Source: Nitrospira sp.
GTDB lineage: Bacteria; Nitrospirota; Nitrospiria; Nitrospirales; Nitrospiraceae
NCBI GenBank assembly: GCA_024998565.1
Contig: JACOEM010000006.1
Span: 186,001-250,000 of the forward strand
Length of the DNA: 64,000 bases
Direction: 5' to 3'
Shown: positions 42,544 to 52,023 of the stretch, piece after piece
Layout of the letters: every line of letters starts with the position of its first letter
Position numbering within the stretch: position 1 is the stretch's first letter
Translations under genes and position numbers: made by a program
Notes under the pieces: model-generated
Told to the model about the DNA's origin: nothing
What the model saw: the letters and a program-made list of their open reading frames with translations, nothing else
Databases searched by the model: none

Positions 42544-43746
42544 TTAACCGGTGTGCCGGCGTTGTGTCACGGGAGAGAACAGGGTTCCGATGATCGCGAG
42601 CAGAGCGAAGCACGCGCCCGCGTAGAATGTGAATGCCGCGCCGAGTCGATCCCATAAGAATCCTGCGAGGAGGCTGGCGATGAGCATGGCGAGCCCGCAG
42701 GCCAGGTTGAAGCAGCCGTAGGCTGTCCCGCGCAGATCGATCGGTGCCACGTCTGCGACCATGGTGGCCAGCAGGCCTTGTGTCATCCCCATGTGAATGC
42801 CCCACAGCGCCACGCCTGCCAGAATCACGCTCCAATGATCGTTCATGGCCAGGACCAGATCGGCCGCAACCAGCACCAGCAGACCGAGCGCGAGCAGTGT
42901 CCGGTGGTGCATCCTGTCGGAGAGCTTGCCGAATGGATAGGCGGAGGACGCATACACCAGGTTCATGGCGACCATAACGAGGGGAATGAAGGCGATGGGA
43001 ATACCGCTTTGTTGTGCGCGCAGGACGAGAAAGGCTTCGCTAAAGCGCGCCAGCGTAAACACGGAGCCGATCCCCACGACCCGCCAATAGGCCGACCCCA
43101 AGCGCGCGAAATTGTCCCGGGTGATCGGATTGGCCCTTTGTGGCGTCTGGCGGGACTCAGGCTCCTGTATGCCGAACAGCAGCAGCGCGACGGCCATCAT
43201 GCCCGGCACGACGGCCACCCAGAAGACCGCACGAAAATCATCGGCCCAGAGCAGCATCAATCCGACCGCGAGCAGGGGGCCGAGAAAGGCCCCCACCGTA
43301 TCGAGCGATTGCCGCAAGCCGAACGCTGCGCCACGGAGATGCGCCGGCGCAATGTCCGCCACTAACGCATCGCGAGGCGCGCCTCGCACGCCTTTTCCCA
43401 CTCGATCCAGCAAGCGTGCGGTCAACAATGTGTCGATGTCCGGCGCGATCGCGAAGAGCGGTTTGGTCAACGCGCCTACGGCATAGCCGAATAGGGCCAG
43501 CCCCTTCCGTCTACCAAGATAGTCGCTCAATGTCCCGGAAAAGACTTTGACCACGAGTGCCAGGGACTCGGCCAAACCCTCCACTATGCCGACCGCGATC
43601 GTGCCGGCGCCAAGTGTCGTGACCATGAACAAGGGCAGCAGGCTGTGAATCATTTCCGAGGAAATGTCCATCAGTAGGCTGACGAAGCCCAGTATCCAGA
43701 TGCCGGAGGGCATCCGGCGAAGTGAATGGGACGGAGATGTGTCCAT
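42544..43746 (-). CDS. Major facilitator superfamily transporter
   Basis: 400 residues from the ATG at 43746; TTG at 43758 and GTG at 43749 keep the frame open and no ribosome site decides. Twelve hydrophobic helices. Between helices 2 and 3 there is DYLGRRKGLALFGYAVG, the MFS loop-2 motif (G-x3-D/G-R-R), and in the fourth helix region DRVGKGVRGAPRDALVADIAP, typical of RhmT/Bcr-like MFS members. The transported compound is unknown. It is convergent with the CBS gene, separated by the two repeat elements. Confidence 0.85.
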   Translation of the reverse strand: MDTSPSHSLRRMPSGIWILGFVSLLMDISSEMIHSLLPLFMVTTLGAGTIAVGIVEGLAESLALVVKVFSGTLSDYLGRRKGLALFGYAVGALTKPLFAIAPDIDTLLTARLLDRVGKGVRGAPRDALVADIAPAHLRGAAFGLRQSLDTVGAFLGPLLAVGLMLLWADDFRAVFWVAVVPGMMAVALLLFGIQEPESRQTPQRANPITRDNFARLGSAYWRVVGIGSVFTLARFSEAFLVLRAQQSGIPIAFIPLVMVAMNLVYASSAYPFGKLSDRMHHRTLLALGLLVLVAADLVLAMNDHWSVILAGVALWGIHMGMTQGLLATMVADVAPIDLRGTAYGCFNLACGLAMLIASLLAGFLWDRLGAAFTFYAGACFALLAIIGTLFSPVTQRRHTG

Positions 43747-43838
43747 CACGGCCGACAAGTCGAGGCGATGAGACGGCTACCGGGCGTTCTGCTACCTGCC
43801 GGATTATAGGGAAGCTACTCCGAGCTGTCATGTCACAC

Positions 43839-44249
43839 TCACCAGGTCTGGGAAGACGTGATCAGTTCCTGCCCCTGTCTCCAGTCGTAACGCACAGCAT
43901 CGGTGAGCCGGCCCGTTTCATCGCGGTCGACCCACATCTCCCACTGTCCATCCTGATTGGCGTCGTACCAGTAAAACAATGGAACCAAGGCGACATCGGG
44001 TTCCTCGGACGCAGGGTCGTCATAGGCAATTCCCAGGATGTGTCGAGCCGTACGGTAGTCCACCTGGCCGTTGCCTCGAAGCGAGTAGTCGCGAAAGAGC
44101 AAGCCGATGATCGTGTCGGACGATTGCGCGACTAACAACTCTTCACCTGGCTCATTGGGAAGTGACGAATCGGCGTGAGAAGTACTCGGCCAGGCCGGAC
44201 ACAATGTCAGCACGGCGGACAGGCATATCGTCAGTATCGTCCTGTTCAT
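43839..44249 (-). CDS. Small secreted protein with EF-hand-like segment
   Basis: 136 residues from the ATG with GGGAGGGATC. A signal peptide ends near SHA. The mature part includes DANQDGQWEMWVDRDETG, a pattern of acidic residues reminiscent of a calcium-binding (EF-hand or dockerin-like) loop, though spaced a little unusually (D-x-N-x-D-G-x-W-E). A second, weaker DYSLRGNGQVDYRTARHI precedes it. It could be a periplasmic Ca-binding protein; no family was recognised. It is 92 bases upstream of the MFS gene on the same strand. Confidence 0.65.
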   Translation of the reverse strand: MNRTILTICLSAVLTLCPAWPSTSHADSSLPNEPGEELLVAQSSDTIIGLLFRDYSLRGNGQVDYRTARHILGIAYDDPASEEPDVALVPLFYWYDANQDGQWEMWVDRDETGRLTDAVRYDWRQGQELITSSQTW

Positions 44250-44742
44250 GGGATCCCTCCCTTCACTCGCATGAGCGGTCGAGACGAGCATGACTCTGCA
44301 TACTCAATCTTTGCGCTGCTCACGGAAGTAGGCCCCTGGATACCTACCTAGTTAGGGACGGCTTAAACCCTAAGTGTGAAGTAGGCAAGGTGGCTCGTCT
44401 GCGCACGGATCAACGATCTATGTAGTTGATATGACAGCGAGCCTCTGCCATCAGACCGATCGATGTGCAGCCGTCAGTGAGGAAATGTCCCTTGCCGGGG
44501 TGGAGCGGTAGGAATGCGTAACCGGGGAGGCTAAACGATGGCATCCATCGGGGGACGAGGCATGTGCATGATGACCGCCATGCCGACGAGGCAGATCACT
44601 ACTCCCACAACATCGAATCGAGCCGGCCTGGTACCGTCTGCGCCGCAGCCCCACAGCAGCGAGCGAATGATGAACATTCTGCCTGGGACTGCGTACGTAC
44701 GGCCGGGCCGGCGATTTTTACACTGATGGGTCGCTGGTTCCC
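44250..44742. other. 493-base stretch without a supported gene
   Basis: It holds the promoter region of the gene at 44249 and the 3' region of the pentapeptide gene. Short open frames (for example 44538-44726) have no ribosome site. No repeat family or terminator was recognised. Confidence 0.45.
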
Positions 44743-46173
44743 CTATTTTCGCAGCCGCGGGCGTGGTTGTGCGCAGGGCTTCGGCCTCTGGAGCTCGGAC
44801 GGAATCCTGGTCGCCTCATCGAGGCAGGCTGCATCCAGCTGCGCTTGAACCAGCCCCAGTGCGCCGCTCAGGTTCGCCCCTCGCAAGTCGGCCTGGCCAA
44901 GATCGGTATTGTTCAGCAAGGCTCCCGTCAAATCGGACGCACTGAGATTGGCTCCGCGCAGATTGGTTTCCTGGAGATTGGTTTGAACCACGACGGCGTG
45001 GCTGATGTCGGCCTGGCTCAGATCGGCGGCCACCAGATTCGCCAATTCCAGATTGGCTTCGCTGAGCCGGGCCTGCTGCAGATGGGCGTTCGGAGCGTAG
45101 ATTTCGGTGAGGTCGGATTTCCGGAGATCGGCTCGCGCGAGTTGCGTCCCGATGAGGACGGCATGATGCAGGTTGGCCCCGTGCAGATTGGCGGCCGACA
45201 GGTTGGCCTTGTACAGCACGGTCATCGTGAGTGTGGCCGAGTCCAGCCTGGCTTTCACGAGGTTGGCTCCCTCCATGTTCGCATTTTCAAGATTGGCGCG
45301 CTGCAGGTTGGCGCCGCCAAGATGCGTAAAGCGAAAATCCGCGCCACGAAGGCTGGCCTCATGGAGGTCCGCATGCGCCAGCGAGGCATCGTCCAAGTAG
45401 GCGCTCTCCAGATCTGCTTCGACGAGGGATGCCCCGTCGAGGTTGGCGCTGTCCAGCAAGGCACCTTGCAGATTGGCCCGGCGTAAATTGGCCTGGCGCA
45501 AATTGGTCCGGCGGAGGTCGGTTCCGGCGAGGTCGGCGTCGGTGAGATTGGCCTTCGACAGATTCGCGCCATAAAAATAGCCGTCCAGGAGGGTGGCGTG
45601 GCTGAGGTCCGCGCCCTGCAAATCCGCATCCTCAAAATGAGCCCGCTCCAGCAGCGCTTCCCGGAAGAGCGCGCCTTGCAGGTTGGCTCCGTAAAACGCC
45701 GCTTCGTCGGCGGCGATGCGATTGAGATGGGCCTTCACCAGCAGGGCCTTGCGCAGATCGGCGCCTTCAAGATTGGCATCGTCCAGTACAGCCTGGGAGA
45801 GGTCCGCGCCTTTGAGGTGCGCCTGCACTAGACTCGCGGTGCGAAGATTCGAGCCTTTCAGGAGCGCCCCTTCGAGATTGATCCGTTCGAGGTTGGCTCC
45901 TACCAGTCGAAGTTGTCGAAGGTCGGTGCGGCAGAGATTGGCCCGGCGGCCGTCGGGGGAGTCCCGGTCTTCCAACCAGCGGGCATGGGACTGGAGCACC
46001 TTGTCCAAAATTTTTGACGCCGGACGCGTCTGCTTGAACGCGCTCTCGCAGGTATTACCGGAGGAGGGTTTGGGTACCGGCTTGGGTTCGGCGTCGGCAC
46101 CGGTCGGGAGGGAGAGTAACGCGGCCACCACCCAACCTGCGACGAGGGTGCGGGGAACAGACTGCTGGTTCAT
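44743..46173 (-). CDS. Secreted pentapeptide-repeat protein
   Basis: 476 residues from the ATG with ideal ribosome site GAAGGAGG. A signal peptide (cleaved near GADA) is followed by a proline-rich link. From about residue 75 to 445 the chain is an almost unbroken series of A(D/N)LxxA-type pentapeptides (for example ANLERINLEGALLKGSNLR), which fold into a right-handed quadrilateral beta helix. Secreted pentapeptide proteins are uncommon; the cytoplasmic ones bind DNA gyrase. The end has two Cys (AACLDEATR, PCAQPR) that may form a disulfide. The function is unknown. Confidence 0.9.
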   Translation of the reverse strand: MNQQSVPRTLVAGWVVAALLSLPTGADAEPKPVPKPSSGNTCESAFKQTRPASKILDKVLQSHARWLEDRDSPDGRRANLCRTDLRQLRLVGANLERINLEGALLKGSNLRTASLVQAHLKGADLSQAVLDDANLEGADLRKALLVKAHLNRIAADEAAFYGANLQGALFREALLERAHFEDADLQGADLSHATLLDGYFYGANLSKANLTDADLAGTDLRRTNLRQANLRRANLQGALLDSANLDGASLVEADLESAYLDDASLAHADLHEASLRGADFRFTHLGGANLQRANLENANMEGANLVKARLDSATLTMTVLYKANLSAANLHGANLHHAVLIGTQLARADLRKSDLTEIYAPNAHLQQARLSEANLELANLVAADLSQADISHAVVVQTNLQETNLRGANLSASDLTGALLNNTDLGQADLRGANLSGALGLVQAQLDAACLDEATRIPSELQRPKPCAQPRPRLRK

Positions 46174-46240
46174 GAACGGGCCTCCTTCAAGAAGATTCGG
46201 TGCTGCGGTCAATGGCATGGTTCCGGGAGCATCATGCGGC

Positions 46241-47575
46241 TCATGTGTGTAAATCGACCTGTTCCGCCAATTCGATGAGAGCCGGCGCGATCCGGACGTC
46301 GTATGGATCGGCGCGGTCGATCCGGCGCAACGGGGCCGGCAGTTGTGTCAATGAGAGCCGAGCATATCGTCGAACGTCTTCCAGCGACGGAGGGGATGCG
46401 ACGCGGTGACCTCCCTGCATCACGCGGTCCAGCAGGGGCCGGCCTTCTCGGCAGTCTCCCTCGACCGTGATGATATCACCGTTCAGGCGTCCGTCGGTTC
46501 CGATCCGGCGGTAGACCTGTTTTCGACCCGGCCAGGTGGCCTTGCCTTCGGAACGTTTGCGGCAGGGTCTGCCGGCATATTCCTGAAGTTTGTAGGCGCA
46601 GTCCAGGTATGGAGCATCGGCCGACGTGGTCATGGCCGTGCCGATCGCAAAACTGTCGATCGGTGCCTGTCCCGTCACCAGCGCCTGGATGCGTGCCTCG
46701 TCAAGATTTCCGCTGGCGAGGATTTGGGTGGCGGTGAGGCCTCCGCGATCGAGAATGTGCCGAACCTTGCGCGCGTGATCGGCCAGGTCTCCGCTATCGA
46801 GCCGGACGCCGTGGATGGAGATGCCTTGTGCGTTCAAGCGACCCGCCAGGGAGACCACCTTCTCCGCCGCCGCTTCCGTGTCATAGGTGTCGATGAGGAG
46901 CACGACGTTGCGCGGTTGCGCCTCCGCGATGTGGATGAAGGCCTCCGCCTCGTCGAGATGAGCCTGGACGAACGAATGGGCCATCGTCCCGTAGATCGGG
47001 ATGCCGAAGCGGGCGCCGGCTGATACGTTCGACGTGCCCGCGAGTCCGGCGAGGTATGCGGCGCGGGCGGCGAGGAGGCCCGCTTCCGCCCCATGCGCGC
47101 GGCGCAGGCCGAAATCGATCAGGGGTTTGTCGCCGGCGACCAAGACTGACCGGCAGGCTTTGGAGGCCACCATCGTTTGGAAGTTCAGGAGATTCATCAC
47201 CCGTGTTTCGACGAGTTGCGCTTGCGGCAGCGGCGCGGTAATGCGGAGGATCGGCTCGTGTGGAAAGAAGAGACTCCCCTCCGGCATCGCGTGGACCTCG
47301 CCGGTAAAGCGCATCGCGCGGAGCGCGTTGAGCGACGCCGGGCTGAATCCGCCGGTCTGATCGAGCCAGGCGATGTCGGCGTCTGAGAACTGAAACTCCT
47401 CCAGGTAGTTCAAGACCTGCTCCAGCCCCGCGGCCATGAAGAAGTTGCGTTGCGGCGGCAGTTTCCGGACGAAGAATTCAAAGACGGCGATGTCCGTCAT
47501 TCCCTGGGCGAGATAGGCTTGTGCCATCGTGAGTTCGTAGAGGTCGGTGAGCAGCGCGTCCGAGGTGATGTTCAT
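46241..47575 (-). CDS. pncB: Nicotinate phosphoribosyltransferase
   Basis: 444 residues; the ATG overlaps the stop codon of the pncA gene (ATGA), which decides the start. Family blocks are clear: LLTDLYELTMAQAY at the start, the FFMAAGLEQVLNYL region, DFGLRRAHGAEAG (PRPP-binding region), YGTMAHSFVQAH (catalytic His) and IHGVRLDSGDL. It converts nicotinate and PRPP to nicotinate mononucleotide in the Preiss-Handler NAD salvage route. The size is usual for the group. It is translated together with the nicotinamidase, so the pair turns nicotinamide into NAD precursor. Confidence 0.95.
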   Translation of the reverse strand: MNITSDALLTDLYELTMAQAYLAQGMTDIAVFEFFVRKLPPQRNFFMAAGLEQVLNYLEEFQFSDADIAWLDQTGGFSPASLNALRAMRFTGEVHAMPEGSLFFPHEPILRITAPLPQAQLVETRVMNLLNFQTMVASKACRSVLVAGDKPLIDFGLRRAHGAEAGLLAARAAYLAGLAGTSNVSAGARFGIPIYGTMAHSFVQAHLDEAEAFIHIAEAQPRNVVLLIDTYDTEAAAEKVVSLAGRLNAQGISIHGVRLDSGDLADHARKVRHILDRGGLTATQILASGNLDEARIQALVTGQAPIDSFAIGTAMTTSADAPYLDCAYKLQEYAGRPCRKRSEGKATWPGRKQVYRRIGTDGRLNGDIITVEGDCREGRPLLDRVMQGGHRVASPPSLEDVRRYARLSLTQLPAPLRRIDRADPYDVRIAPALIELAEQVDLHT

Positions 47576-48153
47576 GCGGCCAATCGCTCCAGGCAAAGGG
47601 GAATGGCGCCGGCCAACACCATCGCTTCTTCGGCGCGCCGGCCGTCATCGGGAAGCACATTGACCGGCCGGATGGCATCGACCAACAGGCAGACCTCATA
47701 CCCGAGGGTCCGGGCATCCCGCACGGTTTCGAGCACGCAATAGTCTGTGGCCAGCCCTCCTATGAACAACCGGACAATGCGGGCGGTCCGAAGGCGATCG
47801 TGCAACGGAGTGCCTTGGAAGCCGGAGTAGGCCTCGCGCGTAGGGTCGGTGCCTTTCGAGATTACAATGACGGATGGAGGAAGCCGGAGGTCGTCGGGAA
47901 ATTGTGCTCCTGGCGTGCGCGCGACGCAGTGCGGCGGCCAAGGCCCTCCCTGTGTGTGGAAAGAGCAGTGGTCGGGCGGGTGCCAATCCCGTGTGGCGAA
48001 CACCGGCAGGCCATGTTCGGCAAACAGAGCCAGATACCGCCGCAAGACCGGAATCACGTCCTGGCCGCCGGGCACCGCCAGTGCGCCATTCGCGACAAAA
48101 TCGTTCTGAACGTCCACAATGAGGAGTGCATCGCCTGGATGAAGAGGTGTCAT
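47572..48153 (-). CDS. pncA: Nicotinamidase (isochorismatase family)
   Basis: 193 residues. Catalytic triad residues are recognised: Asp in IVDVQNDF at residue 14, Lys in VISKGTDP, and Cys in GGLATDYCVLETV. The metal site region is WHPPDHCSFH. It hydrolyses nicotinamide to nicotinate and ammonia. The next gene, pncB, overlaps by 4 bases and uses the product, so this is an NAD-salvage operon. The cytochrome gene ends 36 bases ... upstream lies the next minus-strand gene group. Pyrazinamidase activity would be expected but is not testable here. Confidence 0.92.
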   Translation of the reverse strand: MTPLHPGDALLIVDVQNDFVANGALAVPGGQDVIPVLRRYLALFAEHGLPVFATRDWHPPDHCSFHTQGGPWPPHCVARTPGAQFPDDLRLPPSVIVISKGTDPTREAYSGFQGTPLHDRLRTARIVRLFIGGLATDYCVLETVRDARTLGYEVCLLVDAIRPVNVLPDDGRRAEEAMVLAGAIPLCLERLAA

Positions 48154-48189
48154 ACGGAGTCCCTTCGCGGAACTCGTCCGCCCGGCATT

Positions 48190-48570
48190 CTACTGGCCCT
48201 GCTGCACGAGCAGGCGGATGTAGGCCAGCACGTCCTGCCTTTCCGTTTCGGTCAGTTGCCCCTGCCAGGAATGCATCGGGCTGAAGACGATGCCGTGTTC
48301 GATCGTTCTGAGCAACTCCTCGTCGGACTTGAGGAAGGACTTGAACCGGTGGAAATTGGCCGGCGGAACCGTTAATGCGGCGGCATCGGGGCCGTCGCCC
48401 CATCCGCCACGACCGTGGCAAGCGAAGCAATGACGCTCGTAGACCGCCTTCCCTCGGGTGACGTCCGGCGGAAAGTCCTGTGCCGTCGCCGAGCCACAGG
48501 CGGCTGCGAGGGTCACGGCAAGCGAGACGACGAAGGAATATCGGGAGCCGGCAGTCATGACGATCTGCAT
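48190..48570 (-). CDS. Small c-type cytochrome
   Basis: 126 residues from the ATG at 48570 (an ATG 4 codons later is possible). Signal peptide to about residue 31 (ATAQ); heme motif CFACH at 48-52; likely axial Met in FSPMHSWQG. The C-terminal helix reads ERQDVLAYIRLLVQQG, the usual class I cytochrome c end. It is a soluble periplasmic electron carrier. It belongs to the same strand group as pncA, the zinc ribbon and the Lon-like protease, without evident functional link. Confidence 0.9.
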   Translation of the reverse strand: MQIVMTAGSRYSFVVSLAVTLAAACGSATAQDFPPDVTRGKAVYERHCFACHGRGGWGDGPDAAALTVPPANFHRFKSFLKSDEELLRTIEHGIVFSPMHSWQGQLTETERQDVLAYIRLLVQQGQ

Positions 48571-48587
48571 GAGTCTCTGTGTCTCCC

Positions 48588-48752
48588 TCAGCTTTTCTTG
48601 GTTGTGTGCGCGATGAACGACGAAAAGTGTTGTTGCAGTTTGGTGCTGCCGCAGGCGGGACATTGTACCTCGCCTTGTTCATGTTGCTTCAACGTCACGA
48701 TGATCAGCGATTCTTTTCCGCAGTCCAGACAGGTGTAGTCGTACATGGGCAT
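48588..48752 (-). CDS. FmdB-type zinc-ribbon protein
   Basis: 54 residues from the ATG with GAGG upstream. Cys8, Cys11, Cys31 and Cys34 form a zinc ribbon; MPMYDYTCLDCGKES is the family's typical start. These small proteins are thought to be regulatory. It lies 16 bases after the Lon-like protease gene, so is probably in its operon. Confidence 0.88.
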   Translation of the reverse strand: MPMYDYTCLDCGKESLIIVTLKQHEQGEVQCPACGSTKLQQHFSSFIAHTTKKS

Positions 48753-48768
48753 AGGGACCTCGTTCTGT

Positions 48769-51183
48769 TTACCCCTTGACCTTCTCAGGCTCTTCTTCGC
48801 CTTCTCCCCAATTCGCGACAATCTGCGCCATCTCATCCAGGCGCGCGGCGGTTCGACCATAGATGCTCTCAGGCGGGAAGGTTCCTTCCGGTCCGCGTTC
48901 CCCGGCGGGGACGCCGATGAGCAACTCAAGCGCCTGTTCGACATGGTCCACGCCATACACGGCAAACTTTCCCTCTTCCACGGCCGCGACGACTTCCCGG
49001 TTCAGCGCCAGGTGTTTCGTGTTTCGAGCGGGGATGAGCACCCCTTGCGTACCGGTCAGGCCGTGCCGCTTGCACGACTCAAAGAACCCTTCGATCTTCT
49101 CGTTCACGCCCCCGATGGGTTGGATTTCACCGAGTTGGTTCACCGAGCCGGTGACGGCCAGCGATTGCCGGACGGGAAGGTCGGCGAGGCTTGAAAGGAC
49201 GGCCGTGAGTTCGGCCACGGCGGCACTGTCTCCCTCGATTTCGGAGTAGGTCTGTTCGAAGGTAAGGGTGGCGCTGAGCGCGAACGGCTGCATCCCCGCG
49301 AATTTTCCCGCCAGGAATCCGGCCAGCGTCATGACCCCCTTGCTGTGGATGTTACCCGCGAGTTCGACCTCGCGTTGAATATCGATCACGCCTTTGGTGC
49401 CGACATAGGTGCGGGCGGTGATCCTGGTGGGACGGCCGAAGGCATAATCGCCCAGCTCATAGACGGACAGCCCGTTGACCTGACCGACGACCTCGCCTTG
49501 CAGATCCACCATCAGAGTCCCTTCGCGGATTTCATCCTGGATCCATTGCTCAGGCAGATCGGCACGGTGTCGCTGGTGCGCCAGGGCCGATTCAACATCC
49601 GCGCGTGTCACGAAGGAGTGCCCGTCTTTCCTGGCCCAATAGCCGGCTTCGCGAATGAGGTCGCTGACCAGACTGAATCGCAAGGATAGCCGATCGTGCC
49701 GGTCGGCATAACGAAACCCCTGACGGATGACTTCCGCCACGGCGTCGGCGCCGAAATGCGGCAGTCCTTCCTCTTTGCACAATTTGGCGACGAAGCGCGC
49801 ATATTGCCGCTCCTGCCGCTCATCGTGCGGGACCTCCACATCGAAATCGGCTTTCACCTTGAAGAGTTTGGAGAAATCCTCCTCATAGGCTTGCAGCAAG
49901 TGATAGATGCCTGCTGTGCCGACCAGGATCACCTTGACCGAGACGGGAATCGGTTCCGGCCGCAGGCCCGCCGTGGCGAATCCATAGAACTCGGCCGGGT
50001 CCTCGATGGTGACGGCGCCGGTCTTGATGACGCGCTTCAAGGCGTCCCAGGAAAACGGCTGTCGGAGGAGATCCAGTGCCTGGAGAATCAGGTAGCCGCC
50101 GTTGGCCTGCAACATGGCCCCGGCCCGGATTTCGGTAAAATCGGTATACATCACGCCAAGGTGCGCCCGGCGCTCGATTTTTCCGATGAGGTTGCTATAA
50201 GTCGGGTGGGATTCATCCACCACCGGCGCTCCGGCGGCGACTTCCCGGGCCACGATGAGGTTGACGGCGAACCGGGTCATGTCCGGGCGACGGGTTTGTT
50301 CCAACCCCGGAATCGGCAGCACGGGACCGCTGTGAGGCAGGAAGTCTTTGTATTGGTGAATGATGTCGTGATGGACCCGCTGCAGGTACGTCGTCACGGG
50401 TCGTAGGTCTTGATAGGCCCGCTGCAGCGTTTCGTAGGCCCCTTGCATGACGTTGGCGACGATCTGGTGGTCGAGATGATGCAGCGCCTGCTCGGCTTCC
50501 CGTTCGAGGGTGTGCATCCGGACGTGAAACTCCCGTAGGTCGCTCTCGAGCGACTGTCGTTTTCCCGTGAGTTCCTGCTGAACCTGCTCGGAGAGTTCCT
50601 CCATTTCCTTTTCGGTCATCGGGCGGTCGTCTTTCAGCGGGACCAGCCCGAAGCCGACCGGCGTTTCTTCGAACCCGAATCCGCGCTGGTGACAGAGCGC
50701 GGTGAGGTCGTGGAAGAGGGCCTTCTTTTTCCCTTCCGTCTCTTCGATGATCTTCGCCTTGGCATCGAGGTACTTCTTGCCTTCGAAGGCCGCGGGAATG
50801 TCCCGGCGAAGGCCCTCGATGAAGGTGCTCATCTCACGTTTAAACGATGCGCCCTGCCCGGCCGGAAACGAGAGGCAAGTCGGGCGGGACGCGTCTTGAA
50901 AGTTGTGGACGTAACACCAGTCGGATGGGGCCGGTGCCGTTTGGGCCAGCCGCTTCACCATTTGTCTGACGAGTGTACCCTTGCCCGTCCCGACCGGCCC
51001 GGAGACGAAGATGTTGAAGCCGGGACTCTTCATCTGGAGGCCGAAGTCCAGGGCCTCGACCGCCCGTTCCTGCCCGATCGTGTCATCGAGCGGTTCGACC
51101 TCGCTCGTATCATCGAATCCCAGGCGACCGGGGTCCACCTGCGGAGCCAACAGACTAGGGGGAAGCTTCTGTTTGTCCGACAT
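48769..51183 (-). CDS. Lon-like ATP-dependent protease (LonB/YcbZ-type)
   Basis: 804 residues. A AAA+ domain begins near residue 30 with Walker A SGPVGTGKGTLV around 61-71 and includes the arginine-rich YTDFTEIRAGAMLQANGGYLIL stretch (Walker B/sensor). The C-terminal Lon protease domain has the catalytic Ser653 in EGDSAAVAEL and Lys696 in GGVNEKIEGFF. It differs from classical Lon by lacking the N-terminal substrate-binding domain, as do the LonB/YcbZ proteins. It would degrade misfolded or specific proteins in stress. It is 11 bases downstream of the ribosome hibernation-factor-like gene, so the two are coexpressed. Confidence 0.9.
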   Translation of the reverse strand: MSDKQKLPPSLLAPQVDPGRLGFDDTSEVEPLDDTIGQERAVEALDFGLQMKSPGFNIFVSGPVGTGKGTLVRQMVKRLAQTAPAPSDWCYVHNFQDASRPTCLSFPAGQGASFKREMSTFIEGLRRDIPAAFEGKKYLDAKAKIIEETEGKKKALFHDLTALCHQRGFGFEETPVGFGLVPLKDDRPMTEKEMEELSEQVQQELTGKRQSLESDLREFHVRMHTLEREAEQALHHLDHQIVANVMQGAYETLQRAYQDLRPVTTYLQRVHHDIIHQYKDFLPHSGPVLPIPGLEQTRRPDMTRFAVNLIVAREVAAGAPVVDESHPTYSNLIGKIERRAHLGVMYTDFTEIRAGAMLQANGGYLILQALDLLRQPFSWDALKRVIKTGAVTIEDPAEFYGFATAGLRPEPIPVSVKVILVGTAGIYHLLQAYEEDFSKLFKVKADFDVEVPHDERQERQYARFVAKLCKEEGLPHFGADAVAEVIRQGFRYADRHDRLSLRFSLVSDLIREAGYWARKDGHSFVTRADVESALAHQRHRADLPEQWIQDEIREGTLMVDLQGEVVGQVNGLSVYELGDYAFGRPTRITARTYVGTKGVIDIQREVELAGNIHSKGVMTLAGFLAGKFAGMQPFALSATLTFEQTYSEIEGDSAAVAELTAVLSSLADLPVRQSLAVTGSVNQLGEIQPIGGVNEKIEGFFESCKRHGLTGTQGVLIPARNTKHLALNREVVAAVEEGKFAVYGVDHVEQALELLIGVPAGERGPEGTFPPESIYGRTAARLDEMAQIVANWGEGEEEPEKVKG

Positions 51184-51194
51184 CGTCCGGGCTC

Positions 51195-51740
51195 CTACAG
51201 TTCCAGCGCGTGGGGTGGTTGAACGATGGTGGCATGCAGGCCCTTCTCGCCCGGTTCGCTCTCGAAGATAACCTCCTGTCCGTCCTCCATGTCATTGAAC
51301 GGGATGCCCTTCACCGCATTCTTATGGAAATACACTTCGCCGCCGCCGTCCTTCAGGATGAAACCATAGCCGAGGTGCGGGAATACTTTGCTCACCACGC
51401 CGCGGAGCTGGGGCAGCGGTTCGATGCGCACGACTTTGTCGGCCCGCTTCTCGCGAAATTTCCGCAGTTCGATCGCCACGGCGTCGAAGGCGGCCCGGAT
51501 CGCCTCCTCGAATGTTTTGTCCTCCTTGCGGGAGGTGATGGTGTGACGGGTCGGCACCGTGACCAGCACAAGCGCTTCTGCCACGTTGTCCAATTTTTTA
51601 TGATGGCGATTTTTCGTCAGGGTGACGCGTCCATGGATAATGTCGTCGTGGCCACGCTGCAAGGTGGCCATCCGTTCTTCGATCTCGGTTTTCCAGCGCG
51701 GGGTCATGGCGATATTGCGGCTCTCAACTTCCAGGTTCAT
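51195..51740 (-). CDS. HPF/RaiA-type ribosome-hibernation factor fused to a cold-shock domain
   Basis: 181 residues; RBS GAGAGGAGG upstream. Residues 1-105 are a ribosomal S30AE domain (MNLEVESRNIAMTPRWKTEI, VTLTKNRHHKKLDNVAEAL), the module that occupies the decoding centre and silences 70S ribosomes in starvation. Residues 113-170 are a cold-shock-like domain (GVVSKVFPHLGYGFILKDGG, GEVYFHKNAVKG), an RNA-binding fold. Such fusions are known. The gene is upstream of the Lon-like protease and zinc ribbon, giving a stress operon; a weak sigma-54-like element lies 49-63 bases before its start. Confidence 0.93.
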   Translation of the reverse strand: MNLEVESRNIAMTPRWKTEIEERMATLQRGHDDIIHGRVTLTKNRHHKKLDNVAEALVLVTVPTRHTITSRKEDKTFEEAIRAAFDAVAIELRKFREKRADKVVRIEPLPQLRGVVSKVFPHLGYGFILKDGGGEVYFHKNAVKGIPFNDMEDGQEVIFESEPGEKGLHATIVQPPHALEL

Positions 51741-51788
51741 GCGGCCTCCTCTCGTCTCAGATGAACAGTCTGTGCATCTGCTGTCTCA

Positions 51789-51803
51789 GCAAAGCACATG
51801 CCC
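51789..51803 (-). promoter_or_regulatory. Weak sigma-54-like element upstream of the HPF gene
   Basis: On the minus strand this reads GGGCATGTGCTTTGC: spacing right, TTGC exact, two mismatches in TGGCAC. It lies about 50 bases from the start codon. Low-confidence. Confidence 0.3.
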
Positions 51804-52023
51804 TTCGTACAGGTGGGAACGCGGGGCGGGGATGGAGCTGAACCGGCTGAAAGTGGGGCATTTGCGCGACTTCAGCCGGCGGGGTGATGGTGGCCTTTCG
51901 GGGCACTGGCGCATAATTCCTCACTGCCTCCAGAGGGGCTGAAGCTCAATGCGCCAGTTGCGGGTTCCGTTGCGGGCTGAAGCGGGCATATTTTCTGGAA
52001 CATGTCTTGCGTCGGACCGCGGT

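Noticed and set aside
44743-46173. Short regular DNA repeats that could look like a CRISPR array
   Set aside because: The regularity comes from pentapeptide coding; spacers and repeats are not of fixed length and sequence.
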